DNA of 64,000 nucleotides from Planctomycetota bacterium. Its GTDB lineage: Bacteria > Planctomycetota > Planctomycetia > Pirellulales > Pirellulaceae. Below are positions 28,089-37,249 of this stretch, one piece after another. The position numbers and the translations under genes are program-made. The notes under the pieces were generated by a model that had not been told where the DNA came from, made no database searches, and saw only the letters and a list, made by a program, of their open reading frames with translations. The DNA lies in NCBI GenBank assembly GCA_014381825.1, contig JACNKX010000068.1, forward strand, positions 1-64,000. The letters are read 5' to 3'. Positions within the stretch are counted from its first letter, which is position 1; each line of letters begins with the position of its first letter.

Positions 28089-29051
28089 ATGCTTTCACTC
28101 TCTGAAATGACGATCACATGCTTTGCCGCGTGCTACGTAATGGCGTTGGTCGTGGAATTGTCGCGACTATTCTTCCGGTGGCGAGTCTCAACGATCGTAC
28201 CGCTTGCACTTTCTACAATCGGGCTGCTTGCCCATTCGCTCTACTTAATTGGACAGGCTCAGCACGAACTGTCGCAGCGTGTAACTTCTCCACTATCAAG
28301 TTGGTACGATTTTTGTCTGCTTGCGGCATGGGTCGTTACCGGTGCCTACCTGGGATTGATGATTCGTCGTCGCGAAAATGCACTCGGCGTTTTCTTACTT
28401 CCGCTTGTGCTGGGACTGATCGGTGTCGCGGCATTCTTCCAAGATGCAACTCCGTTCCCCGCACGAACGGCTCACAATGTTTGGCGACTCGTCCACGGAT
28501 TGACATTGATGCTGGGCACCACCGCAGTGACACTTGGCTTTGCGACAGGATTGATGTATCTCCTGCAGGCCTATCGCTTGAAAAGGAAGCTGCCACCAAC
28601 AAGAGGCTTCCGTATGCCTAGCCTCGAATGGCTTCAGAAGTTCAATCGAGAAGCGCTGTTCCTCTCAACTTTCCTACTCGCCATTGGGCTCGTATCAGGC
28701 GTCGCGTTAAATCTGATCAGCAAATCAGGCGACGGTGGCCGAGTCAGTTGGACCGATCCCGTGGTCCTATCATCGGGCATTCTTTTCCTTTGGCTGACTG
28801 CGGTCACAGTATTCGAATCGCTCTACCGCCCCGCACGCGAGGGCAATAAAGTCGCCTACCTTACACTCGCTAGTTTCGTGTTTTTGGGACTTGCGCTCTA
28901 TTTCGTCCTCGCCGAATCACACGCAACCGCGGACGCGACACTTCCGTCGGCAACGCGAAGCGTAAGCGCGGCGCCTCAGCATGCTTCCTCGCTTACCCTT
29001 CACGTTGTCTGTTTCTGCCAAGACCGCGTTTCCGACGGGAGTGTGGCATGA
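28089..29051 (+). CDS. HemX/CcsA-like cytochrome c assembly membrane protein
   Basis: This 320-residue protein has about eight membrane segments. The heme-handling core of the CcsA/HemX family is seen as SSWYDFCLLAAWVVTGAYLG, then NVWRLVHGLTLMLGTTAVTL with a conserved His, and GFATGLMYLLQAYRLKRK. The family works in system II cytochrome c maturation (CcsA) or, when next to hemA, as the regulator HemX. Its gene overlaps the hemA start by four bases (ATGA), which indicates translational coupling and favours the HemX reading. The last 40 residues are poorly conserved-looking. No ccsB/resB gene is adjacent. Confidence 0.85.
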   Translation: MLSLSEMTITCFAACYVMALVVELSRLFFRWRVSTIVPLALSTIGLLAHSLYLIGQAQHELSQRVTSPLSSWYDFCLLAAWVVTGAYLGLMIRRRENALGVFLLPLVLGLIGVAAFFQDATPFPARTAHNVWRLVHGLTLMLGTTAVTLGFATGLMYLLQAYRLKRKLPPTRGFRMPSLEWLQKFNREALFLSTFLLAIGLVSGVALNLISKSGDGGRVSWTDPVVLSSGILFLWLTAVTVFESLYRPAREGNKVAYLTLASFVFLGLALYFVLAESHATADATLPSATRSVSAAPQHASSLTLHVVCFCQDRVSDGSVA

Positions 29052-30322
29052 AGTTGCAAGTCGTCGGTTGCAGCCACCATAACGCTTCGGTTGAGATGCG
29101 AGAACGGCTTGCTTTCAGCCCCGAACAAGCACGCGACGCGTTGTCACGATTGCGGCATCTGTACCCAGGGACGGAAACCGTTGTCCTGTCGACATGCAAT
29201 CGAGTTGAGCTGTACTTTGCAGCGGAAAGCGCCGAGCAATTTCCTTCGCACCATGACATCGTCGAATTCATCGCCGCGTTTCACGGACTCGACCCGCTTA
29301 TTGTGTTCAACGAACTGTTTGAGCGAACAGGTGAGGACGCAATTCGGCACCTGTTTACCGTCGCGGGCAGCCTCGACAGCATGGTCGTTGGCGAAGCGCA
29401 GATACTTCCCCAAGTCAAAGAGGCATACGAGCGGGCAACGGCTGACGACGCGACCGGTCCGCTGACGCATTCGGCGTTCCAAGCCGCGATCCGAGTTGCA
29501 AAACGAGTCGCGCGCGAGACCGCGATCAATCAGAAGCGAGTCTCCGTGCCGAGTGTTGCTGTTGCGGACTTTGCCAAACAGTTCTTCGAGCGATTTGATG
29601 ACAAGCAAGTGTTGTTGATCGGCGCAGGAGAAATGGGCGAAGAAACGCTCCGTTATCTCATTGACGAGGGAGCAGAATACATCACGATCGTCAATCGCAG
29701 CCCCGACCGCGCGAAAGAGCTAGCCGAACGCATCACCGGTGAAGTCGCGCCATGGAGCGACTTGACACAGTTGCTCGTCAAGGCGGACATCGTCGTGACA
29801 ACTACCGGTGCCACAGAGCCAATCATCACGGCGCAAGACTTTCGACAGATCCACCACGATCGTGCTCAGCATCCGATCTTCATCCTCGACCTTGCAGTCC
29901 CACGCGACATCGAACCAACCGTTTCCGAGTTCTCCGGCGTCTATCTCTATTGCGTCGACGACCTCAAAGAAACGTGTCAATCGAATCAACGAGCTCGTGA
30001 GAAGGAATGGCCCAAAGCGGAACGCATCATCGAGGATGAAACCGCGAAGTTCATGGCCGAGCTACATCACAGGGCGACAGGCCCTACGATTCGCCGACTG
30101 AAGGAGCAAGCAGATCGCGTTAAAGCGGATGAGCTTGAACGATTGCTAAAGAAAATTCCCGACCTCGACGACACCGCAAAGTCTGAGATTACTCAGACAC
30201 TCAATCGCGTTGTCAACAAGCTTCTGCATCCGCCGTTGGAATCCCTGCGAGACGAAGCTAACAGCGACTCACATCACGGATTGCTCGACGCGTTGAAACG
30301 GTTATTTCAGCTCAAAGAATAG
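29048..30322 (+). CDS. hemA: Glutamyl-tRNA reductase
   Basis: This 424-residue protein reduces glutamyl-tRNA(Glu) to glutamate-1-semialdehyde, the first step of C5-pathway tetrapyrrole synthesis. The catalytic Cys50 sits in VVLSTCNRVELY; the N-terminal His motif is GCSHHNASVEMRE. HLFTVAGSLDSMVVGEAQIL is the family signature, followed by the NADPH fold (VLLIGAGEMGEETLRYL, ITIVNRSPDRAKELA) and a C-terminal helical dimerisation domain (about 325-424). Length is as usual. Its ATG overlaps the stop of the HemX-like gene. Confidence 0.96.
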   Translation: MKLQVVGCSHHNASVEMRERLAFSPEQARDALSRLRHLYPGTETVVLSTCNRVELYFAAESAEQFPSHHDIVEFIAAFHGLDPLIVFNELFERTGEDAIRHLFTVAGSLDSMVVGEAQILPQVKEAYERATADDATGPLTHSAFQAAIRVAKRVARETAINQKRVSVPSVAVADFAKQFFERFDDKQVLLIGAGEMGEETLRYLIDEGAEYITIVNRSPDRAKELAERITGEVAPWSDLTQLLVKADIVVTTTGATEPIITAQDFRQIHHDRAQHPIFILDLAVPRDIEPTVSEFSGVYLYCVDDLKETCQSNQRAREKEWPKAERIIEDETAKFMAELHHRATGPTIRRLKEQADRVKADELERLLKKIPDLDDTAKSEITQTLNRVVNKLLHPPLESLRDEANSDSHHGLLDALKRLFQLKE

Positions 30323-30345
30323 TAAGCTGGGCGGTGCTCACGCCG

Positions 30346-31140
30346 CTAGAAGCCTTTCGGTGGATCAGGCTGCTGCCAGACGCTCATGCCACCATCGACC
30401 AGCAACATCTGGCCGTGAATGTGCCGAGCGGCATCACTCACCAAAAACGCAGCGGCCTCGCCACAGACTTCAGGACCCGGGACTTGGCCGTTGGGTGTGT
30501 GAAGCTTCATCCACCGATCGAGAGCGGGATCTTCGTCAAGAACCTTCGTGAGCGGAGTTCGAACTAGTCCGGGTGCCAAACCGTTGACGCGAATGTTATG
30601 CGGGGCCAAGGAAACGCATAACGTCTTCACCATCGTGGCGACTGCGCCTTTCGAAGTGTCATACGCCGTGTGGTCGGGTTCTGCGAGCGCGCCGTTGATC
30701 GAACCCGTGAACAAGACTCGCCCAGCAACGCCTTGTTCAATCCAACGCCGCGCGAATGACTGTGTCAGGAAGTAGCCCGCGGCGACATTCAATCGCATCG
30801 TGTACTCGAAACGCTCGAGGTCCATGTCCAAGAATGGCGTGTCGATAAATGTTCCTGCATTATTGAGCAAGATGTCGATGTCGGGCATGATCGCGACGGC
30901 TTGGTTGAAAAGTTGCGATACACATGTCTCGGTTGGACCGCTCAGGTCGCCTGTCACAAGCTCGGCGGCGACGCCCGCATTCCGGCAAGCGGCGATCGCT
31001 TCGCGAGCCATTTCGTCAGCGTTAAGCCCGTGAATTAGTACGTCGGCACCCGCTTGCGCTAAAGCCTCGGCCATTGCTTGACCGACACCCTGCGTCGCAC
31101 CAGTGACAAGGGCCTTGTGTCCGCGAAGATCGATCGTCAT
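30346..31140 (-). CDS. SDR-family oxidoreductase
   Basis: This 264-residue classical short-chain dehydrogenase has the cofactor motif TGATQGVGQAMAEAL (14-28), the NNAG motif in DIDILLNNAGTF, the catalytic Ser in RVLFTGSINGAL and Tyr-x3-Lys in AYDTSKGAV, with the usual C-terminal VDGGMSVW. It would oxidise a sugar or alcohol or reduce the matching ketone; resemblance is to gluconate 5-dehydrogenase-type enzymes, but the substrate is not readable. It faces hemA tail to tail (23 bases apart). Confidence 0.9.
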   Translation of the reverse strand: MTIDLRGHKALVTGATQGVGQAMAEALAQAGADVLIHGLNADEMAREAIAACRNAGVAAELVTGDLSGPTETCVSQLFNQAVAIMPDIDILLNNAGTFIDTPFLDMDLERFEYTMRLNVAAGYFLTQSFARRWIEQGVAGRVLFTGSINGALAEPDHTAYDTSKGAVATMVKTLCVSLAPHNIRVNGLAPGLVRTPLTKVLDEDPALDRWMKLHTPNGQVPGPEVCGEAAAFLVSDAARHIHGQMLLVDGGMSVWQQPDPPKGF

Positions 31141-31294
31141 GTCGTATCCTTATCTGCTTTAAATCACCTGAAGCGGTGATTCAGCAACATAGCAAATGCA
31201 GCTGCCACTTGTGAACCATTCAGGGTTCGCAATAATCCTGTTGCGAGGATCTTCCTGCTTTCGCCAGCTCCCGATGTCCTGTTTCTGGATCGAT

Positions 31295-33136
31295 ATGACT
31301 TACCGTTCGCTCCGACAATGCGTTGATGACCTCGCACAGAGCGGGCACTTGGTCCGCATTGAAGAGGAGATCGATGCAAAGCTGGGAGCAGCTGAGATTC
31401 AGCGGCGAGTTTACCAATCGGGCGGCCCGGCCGTAATGTTCGAGAACGTCAAAGGATGTAAGTTTCCAATGGTGTCGAATCTGTTCGGCACCATCGAGCG
31501 CGCACGATTCATCTTTCGAGACACCTACGAAGCCGTTCAGCGTGTCATCGAATTGAAGATCGAACCAAACAACTTCTGGAAGCATCCAGCTCGATATTGG
31601 AAGTCTCCGTTCACAGCAATCGGAATGTTGCCGCGAAGATGTTCTCGTGGGCCCATACTCGCCAACGAAACGACGATCGCGCAACTGCCACAACTCGTGT
31701 CGTGGCCCAACGATGGTGGAGCGTTTATTACGCTGCCGCAAGTTTATTCCGAGGATGTTGGACAGCCGGGTCTCATGCACTCGAACCTCGGCATGTACCG
31801 CATTCAGCTCTCGGGAAATCAGTACGAAGTCGATCGCGAAGTCGGACTGCACTATCAAATCCACCGAGGCATCGGGGTGCATCAAACGAAGGCGATTCAA
31901 GCTGGAGAGCCATTCAAGGTGAACATCTTTGTCGGCGGTACGCCAGCTATGACGCTTTCCGCAGTGATGCCTCTGCCAGAAGGGATGTCGGAGCTGACGT
32001 TCGCCGGGGCGTTGGCAGGCCATCGGATTCCGATGATCACTCGCAAGAATCAACTGGCCATCTACGCCGACGCCGATTTTTGCATTTCTGGGACCGTTCA
32101 CCCAAACAAGAAACTGCCAGAAGGTCCTTTCGGCGACCATCTAGGTTACTACAGCCTCGCCCACGACTTCCCAGTGCTGACCGTCGACAGGGTATATCAT
32201 CGGACCGGCGCGATATGGCCGTTCACCGTGGTTGGCCGTCCGCCGCAAGAAGACACTGTGTTCGGCCAATTGATCCATGACTTAACAGGGCCGATCATTC
32301 CGACGGTGATCCCGGGTATCCATGCGGTTCACGCCGTGGACGCCGCTGGTGTGCATCCTTTGATGTTGGCGATCGGCAGCGAACGATACACGCCGTATCA
32401 AGAGCAACGAGAACCAGCGGAACTTCTCACTCAAGCCAATGCGATCTTGGGCCAAGGGCAGATGTCTCTGGCAAAATACTTGTTAATCGTCAACCGCGAA
32501 GATGATCCCGATTTGGACATTCACAATATCGAATCGTTTCTGGCTCACGTGTTGAAACGAATCGATTGGCGTCGCGACTTGCACTTTCAAACGCGGACAA
32601 CCATCGACACACTCGACTACTCAGGCAGCGGTCTCAATCAGGGCTCGAAGCTCGTGATGGCGGCTGTCGGTTTGTCGGTGCGCGAACTGCCAAGTTCCAT
32701 CGAAGGTGATCTTCGATTACCGGACGGCTTCTCCGATCCTAATGTCTGCATGCCTGGCGTGTTGGCCATCCGTGGACCGGCTTTTTCGGCGGATACGAGC
32801 GGTAGCGATGTTGCGGTCGAGAAGTTTTGCGACGGTTTTCGGGATGGTGATCCAATCAACCGGTTCCCTCTAATCGTAATAGTCGACGAAAGTGACTTCA
32901 CTGCCGGCACGCTTAGCAACTTCCTATGGGTCGTCTTCACACGCAGCGATCCCGCCGCCGATGTTTATGGAATTGGCGTATCGACGCACCAGAAACATTG
33001 GGGTTGCCACGGCAGCTTGGTTATCGACGCCAGAATCAAACCGCATCACGCACCACCGTTGCTCGAAGACGCAGAAGTCACCAAGAAGATCGATGCCATG
33101 GCAGCTCGCGGCGGCCCGCTGGCGAAATACCTGTAA
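31295..33136 (+). CDS. UbiD-family decarboxylase
   Basis: This 613-residue prenyl-FMN-dependent (de)carboxylase belongs to the family of UbiD and of the planctomycete menaquinone-pathway decarboxylases. The start is placed at ATG 31295, where the family's DL...G-L-RI-E-E opening begins (MTYRSLRQCVDDLAQSGHLV, RIEEEIDAKL); an upstream open stretch to 31196 does not look conserved. Seen are GGPAVMFENVKG, the prFMN/metal region NLGMYRIQ, IHRGIGVH, FGDHLGYYSLAHDFPV and PQEDTVFGQLIHDLTG with the catalytic E..R..E-type acids. The prFMN synthase UbiX is not in the window. The next gene begins directly after its stop codon. Confidence 0.9.
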   Translation: MTYRSLRQCVDDLAQSGHLVRIEEEIDAKLGAAEIQRRVYQSGGPAVMFENVKGCKFPMVSNLFGTIERARFIFRDTYEAVQRVIELKIEPNNFWKHPARYWKSPFTAIGMLPRRCSRGPILANETTIAQLPQLVSWPNDGGAFITLPQVYSEDVGQPGLMHSNLGMYRIQLSGNQYEVDREVGLHYQIHRGIGVHQTKAIQAGEPFKVNIFVGGTPAMTLSAVMPLPEGMSELTFAGALAGHRIPMITRKNQLAIYADADFCISGTVHPNKKLPEGPFGDHLGYYSLAHDFPVLTVDRVYHRTGAIWPFTVVGRPPQEDTVFGQLIHDLTGPIIPTVIPGIHAVHAVDAAGVHPLMLAIGSERYTPYQEQREPAELLTQANAILGQGQMSLAKYLLIVNREDDPDLDIHNIESFLAHVLKRIDWRRDLHFQTRTTIDTLDYSGSGLNQGSKLVMAAVGLSVRELPSSIEGDLRLPDGFSDPNVCMPGVLAIRGPAFSADTSGSDVAVEKFCDGFRDGDPINRFPLIVIVDESDFTAGTLSNFLWVVFTRSDPAADVYGIGVSTHQKHWGCHGSLVIDARIKPHHAPPLLEDAEVTKKIDAMAARGGPLAKYL

Positions 33137-35152
33137 ATGAATCTTTTCGCTACGGCCATCGCCTCGCTCCTGCTTGCTCGCCTTGGCTACGAATACGTGC
33201 CGTGGTGGGGCAATATGCTGCTCGCTCTGTGGATCTGGAGCTTTGGTGCAAACGTCGGCAGCTTTATGAACGTTGTGATCTTTCGCGTTCCAGCCGGGAT
33301 GAGTGTTGTCTATCCCGGGTCGAAGTGTCCGAAGTGTTTGAATCACATCGGATGGTACGACAACGTTCCCGTACTCAGTTGGTTGTGGCTGAGAGCCAAA
33401 TGCCGCTACTGCGCGCTGCCGATCTCTTCGCGATACCCAACGATTGAAGCCGTTGTCGCGGCCGCGTTCTTAGTCCTAGCGTTTATGCAGCCCGTTACGG
33501 GCGGCGTGAACTTGCCCTACGTTCGCGAGCATTTTCGAAGCGGACTCGAGCTTCCGCTCTGGTTAATGTACGGCTACCACGTGCTACTGCTCTGCGTCCT
33601 AATCTGCGCGGCGATGATCCGCTACGACCGACAACGAACGCCAAGACGCCTTTATGTACCAGCGTTATTCATTGGCGTCGTCGCACCGTCGGTCTGGGCC
33701 ATGCTGTCGCCGCTGCAAGCGAAATTCCAATTCGGCTGGATCCCGCTACGACCGGTGGCGTTTCATTCCATCGCTCACTTGGGCAGGCAAGACGGATTCG
33801 CGCTACTGCCGTGGCAAGTAAGTCTTCTCAACAGTTTGATCGGGCTCGTCGTTGGGCTATCACTGGGGCTACTCATTTCCCACCTGGGCAATTCAAAGCG
33901 ACGACGTTTGATCTCCGCCGAGGTCCCGGTCACGGCTCTCGCCGGGTTGTTCCTCGGTTGGCAAGCGGTCTGCGCCCTGGTCGCTGCCGCGGCTGTCCTT
34001 GATTTCGTTTTCGTCGCCGTGGCCCGCGTAGGCTCACGTGGATCGCGCATTCCCTGGACTGGTCACCTCGCGGCGGCGAGCTTTCTATATTTGTTAACTT
34101 GGGGTGGGCTAGTTACACATTGCACCTGGATTGGTACGAACGCCGACATCAGGACTTTCGGAGTCGCCGCCGCGATTAGCATCGTCTTTGGCACGCTGTC
34201 AGCTCGTCTTGCCACGCCCAATGAATTTGTCAAATCGAATTACTTCGCGAACGATCAGAAGTCATCTCCGAACACCAACAGGAGTGAATACGCCATGCCA
34301 AGGCCCATCGAAGGCAACACCCACGCGATCTTGAACTCGCCGAGCTATCGACTCGCGGAAGAGGACACAGAGTTTCTCAAGCAAGACGCGTTACGCCCCG
34401 TGCGCCTCCAGCTGGAATTACTCAAGCCCGAAATGACGCTTGCCGAGCATGGAGTTCATTCGACGATCATTGCGTTCGGCGGAACGCAAATTGTCGAGCG
34501 ACAAGAAGCCGAAGAGCGACTTGCCAAGGCGCAACAGTTAATTGCCATCGCACCCGATGATCCTGCCGCCAAACGAACGGTCGACCGCGCGGAACGTGTA
34601 CTCGCCAAGTCGAAATACTACGACGCGGCGCGTGAGTTCAGCCGACTCGTTTCGTCTAGCTGCCAGAGCGACGGCAATTGTGACTACGTAATCACCACCG
34701 GCGGCGGTCCGGGTGTGATGGAAGCGGCAAACCGTGGTGCTTACGACGTCGGCGCGAAATCCGTTGGCTTGAACATCACGCTCCCGCACGAACAAGCTCC
34801 CAATCCGTACATCACGCCCGATCTATGCTTCCAGTTTCATTACTTTGCGTTGCGGAAAATGCACTTTCTGTTTCGAGCCAAGGCGCTCGTTGTATTCCCT
34901 GGTGGCTTTGGGACCATGGATGAGTTGTTCGACGCGCTGACGCTGCGGCAAACACATCGCATGCAAGCGATCCCAATCATTTTGTTCGGCGAGGATTACT
35001 GGACTCGCGTAATCGATTTCCAGTTTCTCGCTGACGAGGGAGTGATTGCCGACGAGCATCTCGATCTGGTTGACTTTGCCGAGACACCGGAAGAGGCCTG
35101 GAAGATCATCACCAAGTTCCACGGACAGGGCGTTCCCGATGAGCAAGCTTGA
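33137..35152 (+). CDS. Prepilin peptidase-like membrane domain in one frame with a LOG-family hydrolase
   Basis: One open frame of 671 codons joins two unrelated parts. Residues 1-365 resemble A24 prepilin peptidase: GSFMNVVIFRVP (41-52), two Cys pairs (Cys64/67, Cys89/92) in the N-methylase loop, then several membrane segments. The first catalytic region reads AAMIRYDRQRTPRRLYVPAL, but the second, normally GGGDVK, is ISAEVPVTALAGLFLG with Glu for Asp, so peptidase activity is doubtful. Residues about 387-671 are a LOG-family (TIGR00730-like) domain with TTGGGPGVMEAANRGA and FPGGFGTMDELFDALTLRQ, which hydrolyses nucleoside monophosphates to base and ribose phosphate. An ATG at 34295 with AGGAG 10 bases upstream could start the LOG part alone, so this may be two genes lacking an intervening stop. 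Confidence 0.75.
   Translation: MNLFATAIASLLLARLGYEYVPWWGNMLLALWIWSFGANVGSFMNVVIFRVPAGMSVVYPGSKCPKCLNHIGWYDNVPVLSWLWLRAKCRYCALPISSRYPTIEAVVAAAFLVLAFMQPVTGGVNLPYVREHFRSGLELPLWLMYGYHVLLLCVLICAAMIRYDRQRTPRRLYVPALFIGVVAPSVWAMLSPLQAKFQFGWIPLRPVAFHSIAHLGRQDGFALLPWQVSLLNSLIGLVVGLSLGLLISHLGNSKRRRLISAEVPVTALAGLFLGWQAVCALVAAAAVLDFVFVAVARVGSRGSRIPWTGHLAAASFLYLLTWGGLVTHCTWIGTNADIRTFGVAAAISIVFGTLSARLATPNEFVKSNYFANDQKSSPNTNRSEYAMPRPIEGNTHAILNSPSYRLAEEDTEFLKQDALRPVRLQLELLKPEMTLAEHGVHSTIIAFGGTQIVERQEAEERLAKAQQLIAIAPDDPAAKRTVDRAERVLAKSKYYDAAREFSRLVSSSCQSDGNCDYVITTGGGPGVMEAANRGAYDVGAKSVGLNITLPHEQAPNPYITPDLCFQFHYFALRKMHFLFRAKALVVFPGGFGTMDELFDALTLRQTHRMQAIPIILFGEDYWTRVIDFQFLADEGVIADEHLDLVDFAETPEEAWKIITKFHGQGVPDEQA
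34280..34284 (+). promoter_or_regulatory. Internal ribosome binding site before the LOG domain
   Basis: AGGAG lies 10 bases before the in-frame ATG at 34295 (MPRPIEGNTHAIL), where homology to stand-alone LOG proteins starts. It supports separate translation of the hydrolase even though the upstream frame runs straight through. Confidence 0.55.
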
Positions 35153-35915
35153 GCGTCTGTTTGGAACGGTACACCCGGTCGCGCTCGTCACCGGCAGTGG
35201 CTCGCCGCGACTAGGTAACGCGATCGTGCGCGCGCTTGCCGAACGCGGCTACAGCGTCGCGATTCACGCGTATCAATCGAGTGAGGACGCGGAGCAAACC
35301 GCCGAAGTAATGCGGCGTGAGGGCACCAACGCGCTTGTCGTGCAAGCCGACGCCAGCGACGAGCAACAAGTTCGCAACATGGTCACCCGCGTCAACGCTC
35401 ACTTCGGTCGCATCGACGCGCTGGTCAATTGCGCCGCTATCTGGAAGAAAAAGCGGTTAGAAGACGTAACCGCCACCGATGTGCGCCACAACTTTGACGT
35501 CAACACGCTCGGCACGTTTCTTTGCTGTCAACAAGTTGGTTTCGTGATGACCTCTCAAGCGACAGGCGGAGCCATCGTCAATATCGGCGATTGGGCAATC
35601 GCCCGCCCGTACCTGGATCACGCAGCCTACTTTCCTTCGAAAGGAGCGATTCCGACGTTGACCCGCAATCTTGCGGTCGAACTCGCAAGCCGAAATCCTC
35701 GTGTTCGAGTCAACGCAATCCTACCGGGGCCAGCGATGTTGCCAGAGGCACTCTCCGAAACCGAGCAACAAGATGCGATCGATGGCACTCTCGTGAAACT
35801 ACGTGGCTCGCCGAGTTACGTCGCGGAGGCCGCCATCTTTCTGATCGAACACGAGTTCATCACGGGCGCCTGCCTACCAGTTGATGGTGGCAAGAGCATC
35901 TACGCCCCCTCCTAA
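35139..35915 (+). CDS. SDR-family oxidoreductase, pteridine-reductase-like
   Basis: This 258-residue short-chain dehydrogenase starts 14 bases inside the LOG-domain end. Seen are LVTGSGSPRLGNAIVRALAE for the cofactor (TGxxxxxG with an Arg typical of NADPH-dependent pteridine/3-ketoacyl reductases), LVNCAAIWKKKRLEDV in place of NNAG, GAIVNIGDWA, and Tyr-Phe-Pro-Ser-Lys (AAYFPSKGA) as catalytic YxxxK. CLPVDGGKSIY ends the protein. By resemblance it could be a dihydropteridine or folate-type reductase, but substrate is uncertain. The overlap suggests translation is coupled to the upstream gene. Confidence 0.87.
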   Translation: MSKLERLFGTVHPVALVTGSGSPRLGNAIVRALAERGYSVAIHAYQSSEDAEQTAEVMRREGTNALVVQADASDEQQVRNMVTRVNAHFGRIDALVNCAAIWKKKRLEDVTATDVRHNFDVNTLGTFLCCQQVGFVMTSQATGGAIVNIGDWAIARPYLDHAAYFPSKGAIPTLTRNLAVELASRNPRVRVNAILPGPAMLPEALSETEQQDAIDGTLVKLRGSPSYVAEAAIFLIEHEFITGACLPVDGGKSIYAPS

Positions 35916-36095
35916 CAGCGGCCCGATAAACTCCCGCTACTGTGAACCAGCCCACGGTCGGGCCACGTACCAGTGCTACAATGCAATCTGTCGCCTATTG
36001 CCAGCACGCACCGCCGGTTGTTCACCAACTGCTGCCATGCAATACTTGGAGTTCCCACCCTAACACTGAATTCCCCGCCTCAAAGGAAGATCCTC

Positions 36096-37121
36096 ATGTT
36101 TCGTCGATGCTTTTCTGCGCTCGTGATTGCGGGGTATGTCGCCACCGCCACCGGACCGGTCGTCGTCAATGCCCAGGACGAGGTCGCGAAGCCTGCCGGT
36201 CGCTACGCAGTTCCCGAGGGTGATGTCGCGGCATTGGTGAAATTTCTGGCGGGACTCGAATCCTACCGACCGACAACAACTGACGAAATTCTGGCGTATC
36301 GTCAATACGCCAGAAAGGCGTTAGAAACCGCAGCCGTCAGAATCATCAAGTTGGAAGAAGACAAGACTTCGGAAGCGTACCGCAAGGCCAACTCAATCAA
36401 ACTGCAACTCGGCTTGTCGGAACTTCAAGGCGGGACCGCTGACTCGCAACGCGATTTCTACAAAGCCGTCCTTACTCATTTGAAATCGGCGAAAGACGCT
36501 TCGCAGCAAGACCTCGCATTGGCATACACGTTCGGTCAGCTGATCGAACAAGTCGACAACTTAGACCTCGCGATAGAAGCCTATGGCGAGTTTGGAAAGA
36601 TCTTCTCCGTCAACAAGGATAAAGAGTTGGCCGGGTTCGGCGTGATGATGTCGGGCATTGGGCGTCGCCTGGATCTACCAGGGAAGCAGATGAAGATCGA
36701 AGGTTCGACCGTTAGTGGAAAAGCATTTGACTGGAAGTCGTATCGCGGCAAAGTTGTGCTAGTTGACTATTGGGCAACGTGGTGCGGTCCTTGTATCGAG
36801 GAGTTACCGAATGTCAAAGCGAACTATGAAAAGTACCACGACAAGGGATTCGAAGTCGTCGCGATCAGCCTAGACTCAAACGCGGGGCCTCTCCGACGAT
36901 TTCTCGCGGAAAACAAAATCCCTTGGGTCTGCCTGTTCGAGAAAGATGCGGGCGTGAACCACCCGATGGCCCAGTACTATGGCGTCATGCAGATCCCGTC
37001 GACGATGCTCTTAGATCGTGACGGAAAGGTTGTTTCGATGAACGTCTACGGTCGCGAACTCGGTCGAGAATTGGCAACGCTTCTCGGCCCCGCCGCAAAA
37101 GCTGCGGCATCCCCCGAATAG
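36096..37121 (+). CDS. Exported TlpA/ResA-like thioredoxin-fold protein
   Basis: This 341-residue protein has a signal peptide (MFRRCFSALVIAGYVATAT, cut near VNAQD). A helical segment (about 45-200) is followed by a thioredoxin-like domain: YRGKVVLVDYWATWCGPCIE with the WCGPC redox pair, then YHDKGFEVVAISLDSN and the cis-Pro loop MQIPSTMLLDRDGK. Such proteins reduce or oxidise disulfides outside the cytoplasm, for instance during cytochrome c maturation. The ATG at 36096 has AAGGAAGA 5 bases upstream and begins the signal peptide, so the longer open stretch upstream is not used. A second, related thioredoxin gene follows 128 bases later. Confidence 0.9.
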   Translation: MFRRCFSALVIAGYVATATGPVVVNAQDEVAKPAGRYAVPEGDVAALVKFLAGLESYRPTTTDEILAYRQYARKALETAAVRIIKLEEDKTSEAYRKANSIKLQLGLSELQGGTADSQRDFYKAVLTHLKSAKDASQQDLALAYTFGQLIEQVDNLDLAIEAYGEFGKIFSVNKDKELAGFGVMMSGIGRRLDLPGKQMKIEGSTVSGKAFDWKSYRGKVVLVDYWATWCGPCIEELPNVKANYEKYHDKGFEVVAISLDSNAGPLRRFLAENKIPWVCLFEKDAGVNHPMAQYYGVMQIPSTMLLDRDGKVVSMNVYGRELGRELATLLGPAAKAAASPE

Positions 37122-37249
37122 GAATGCTCCACCACCCGTGACGCAAGGCATCTCATTGGTATGCCGAGCGCCAATCACGCCAAATCCGCGCAGCCGTCCG
37201 CTCGTATATTGCATAGAATGCGGGCAACTCAATCCAACGAGGTAAATGC

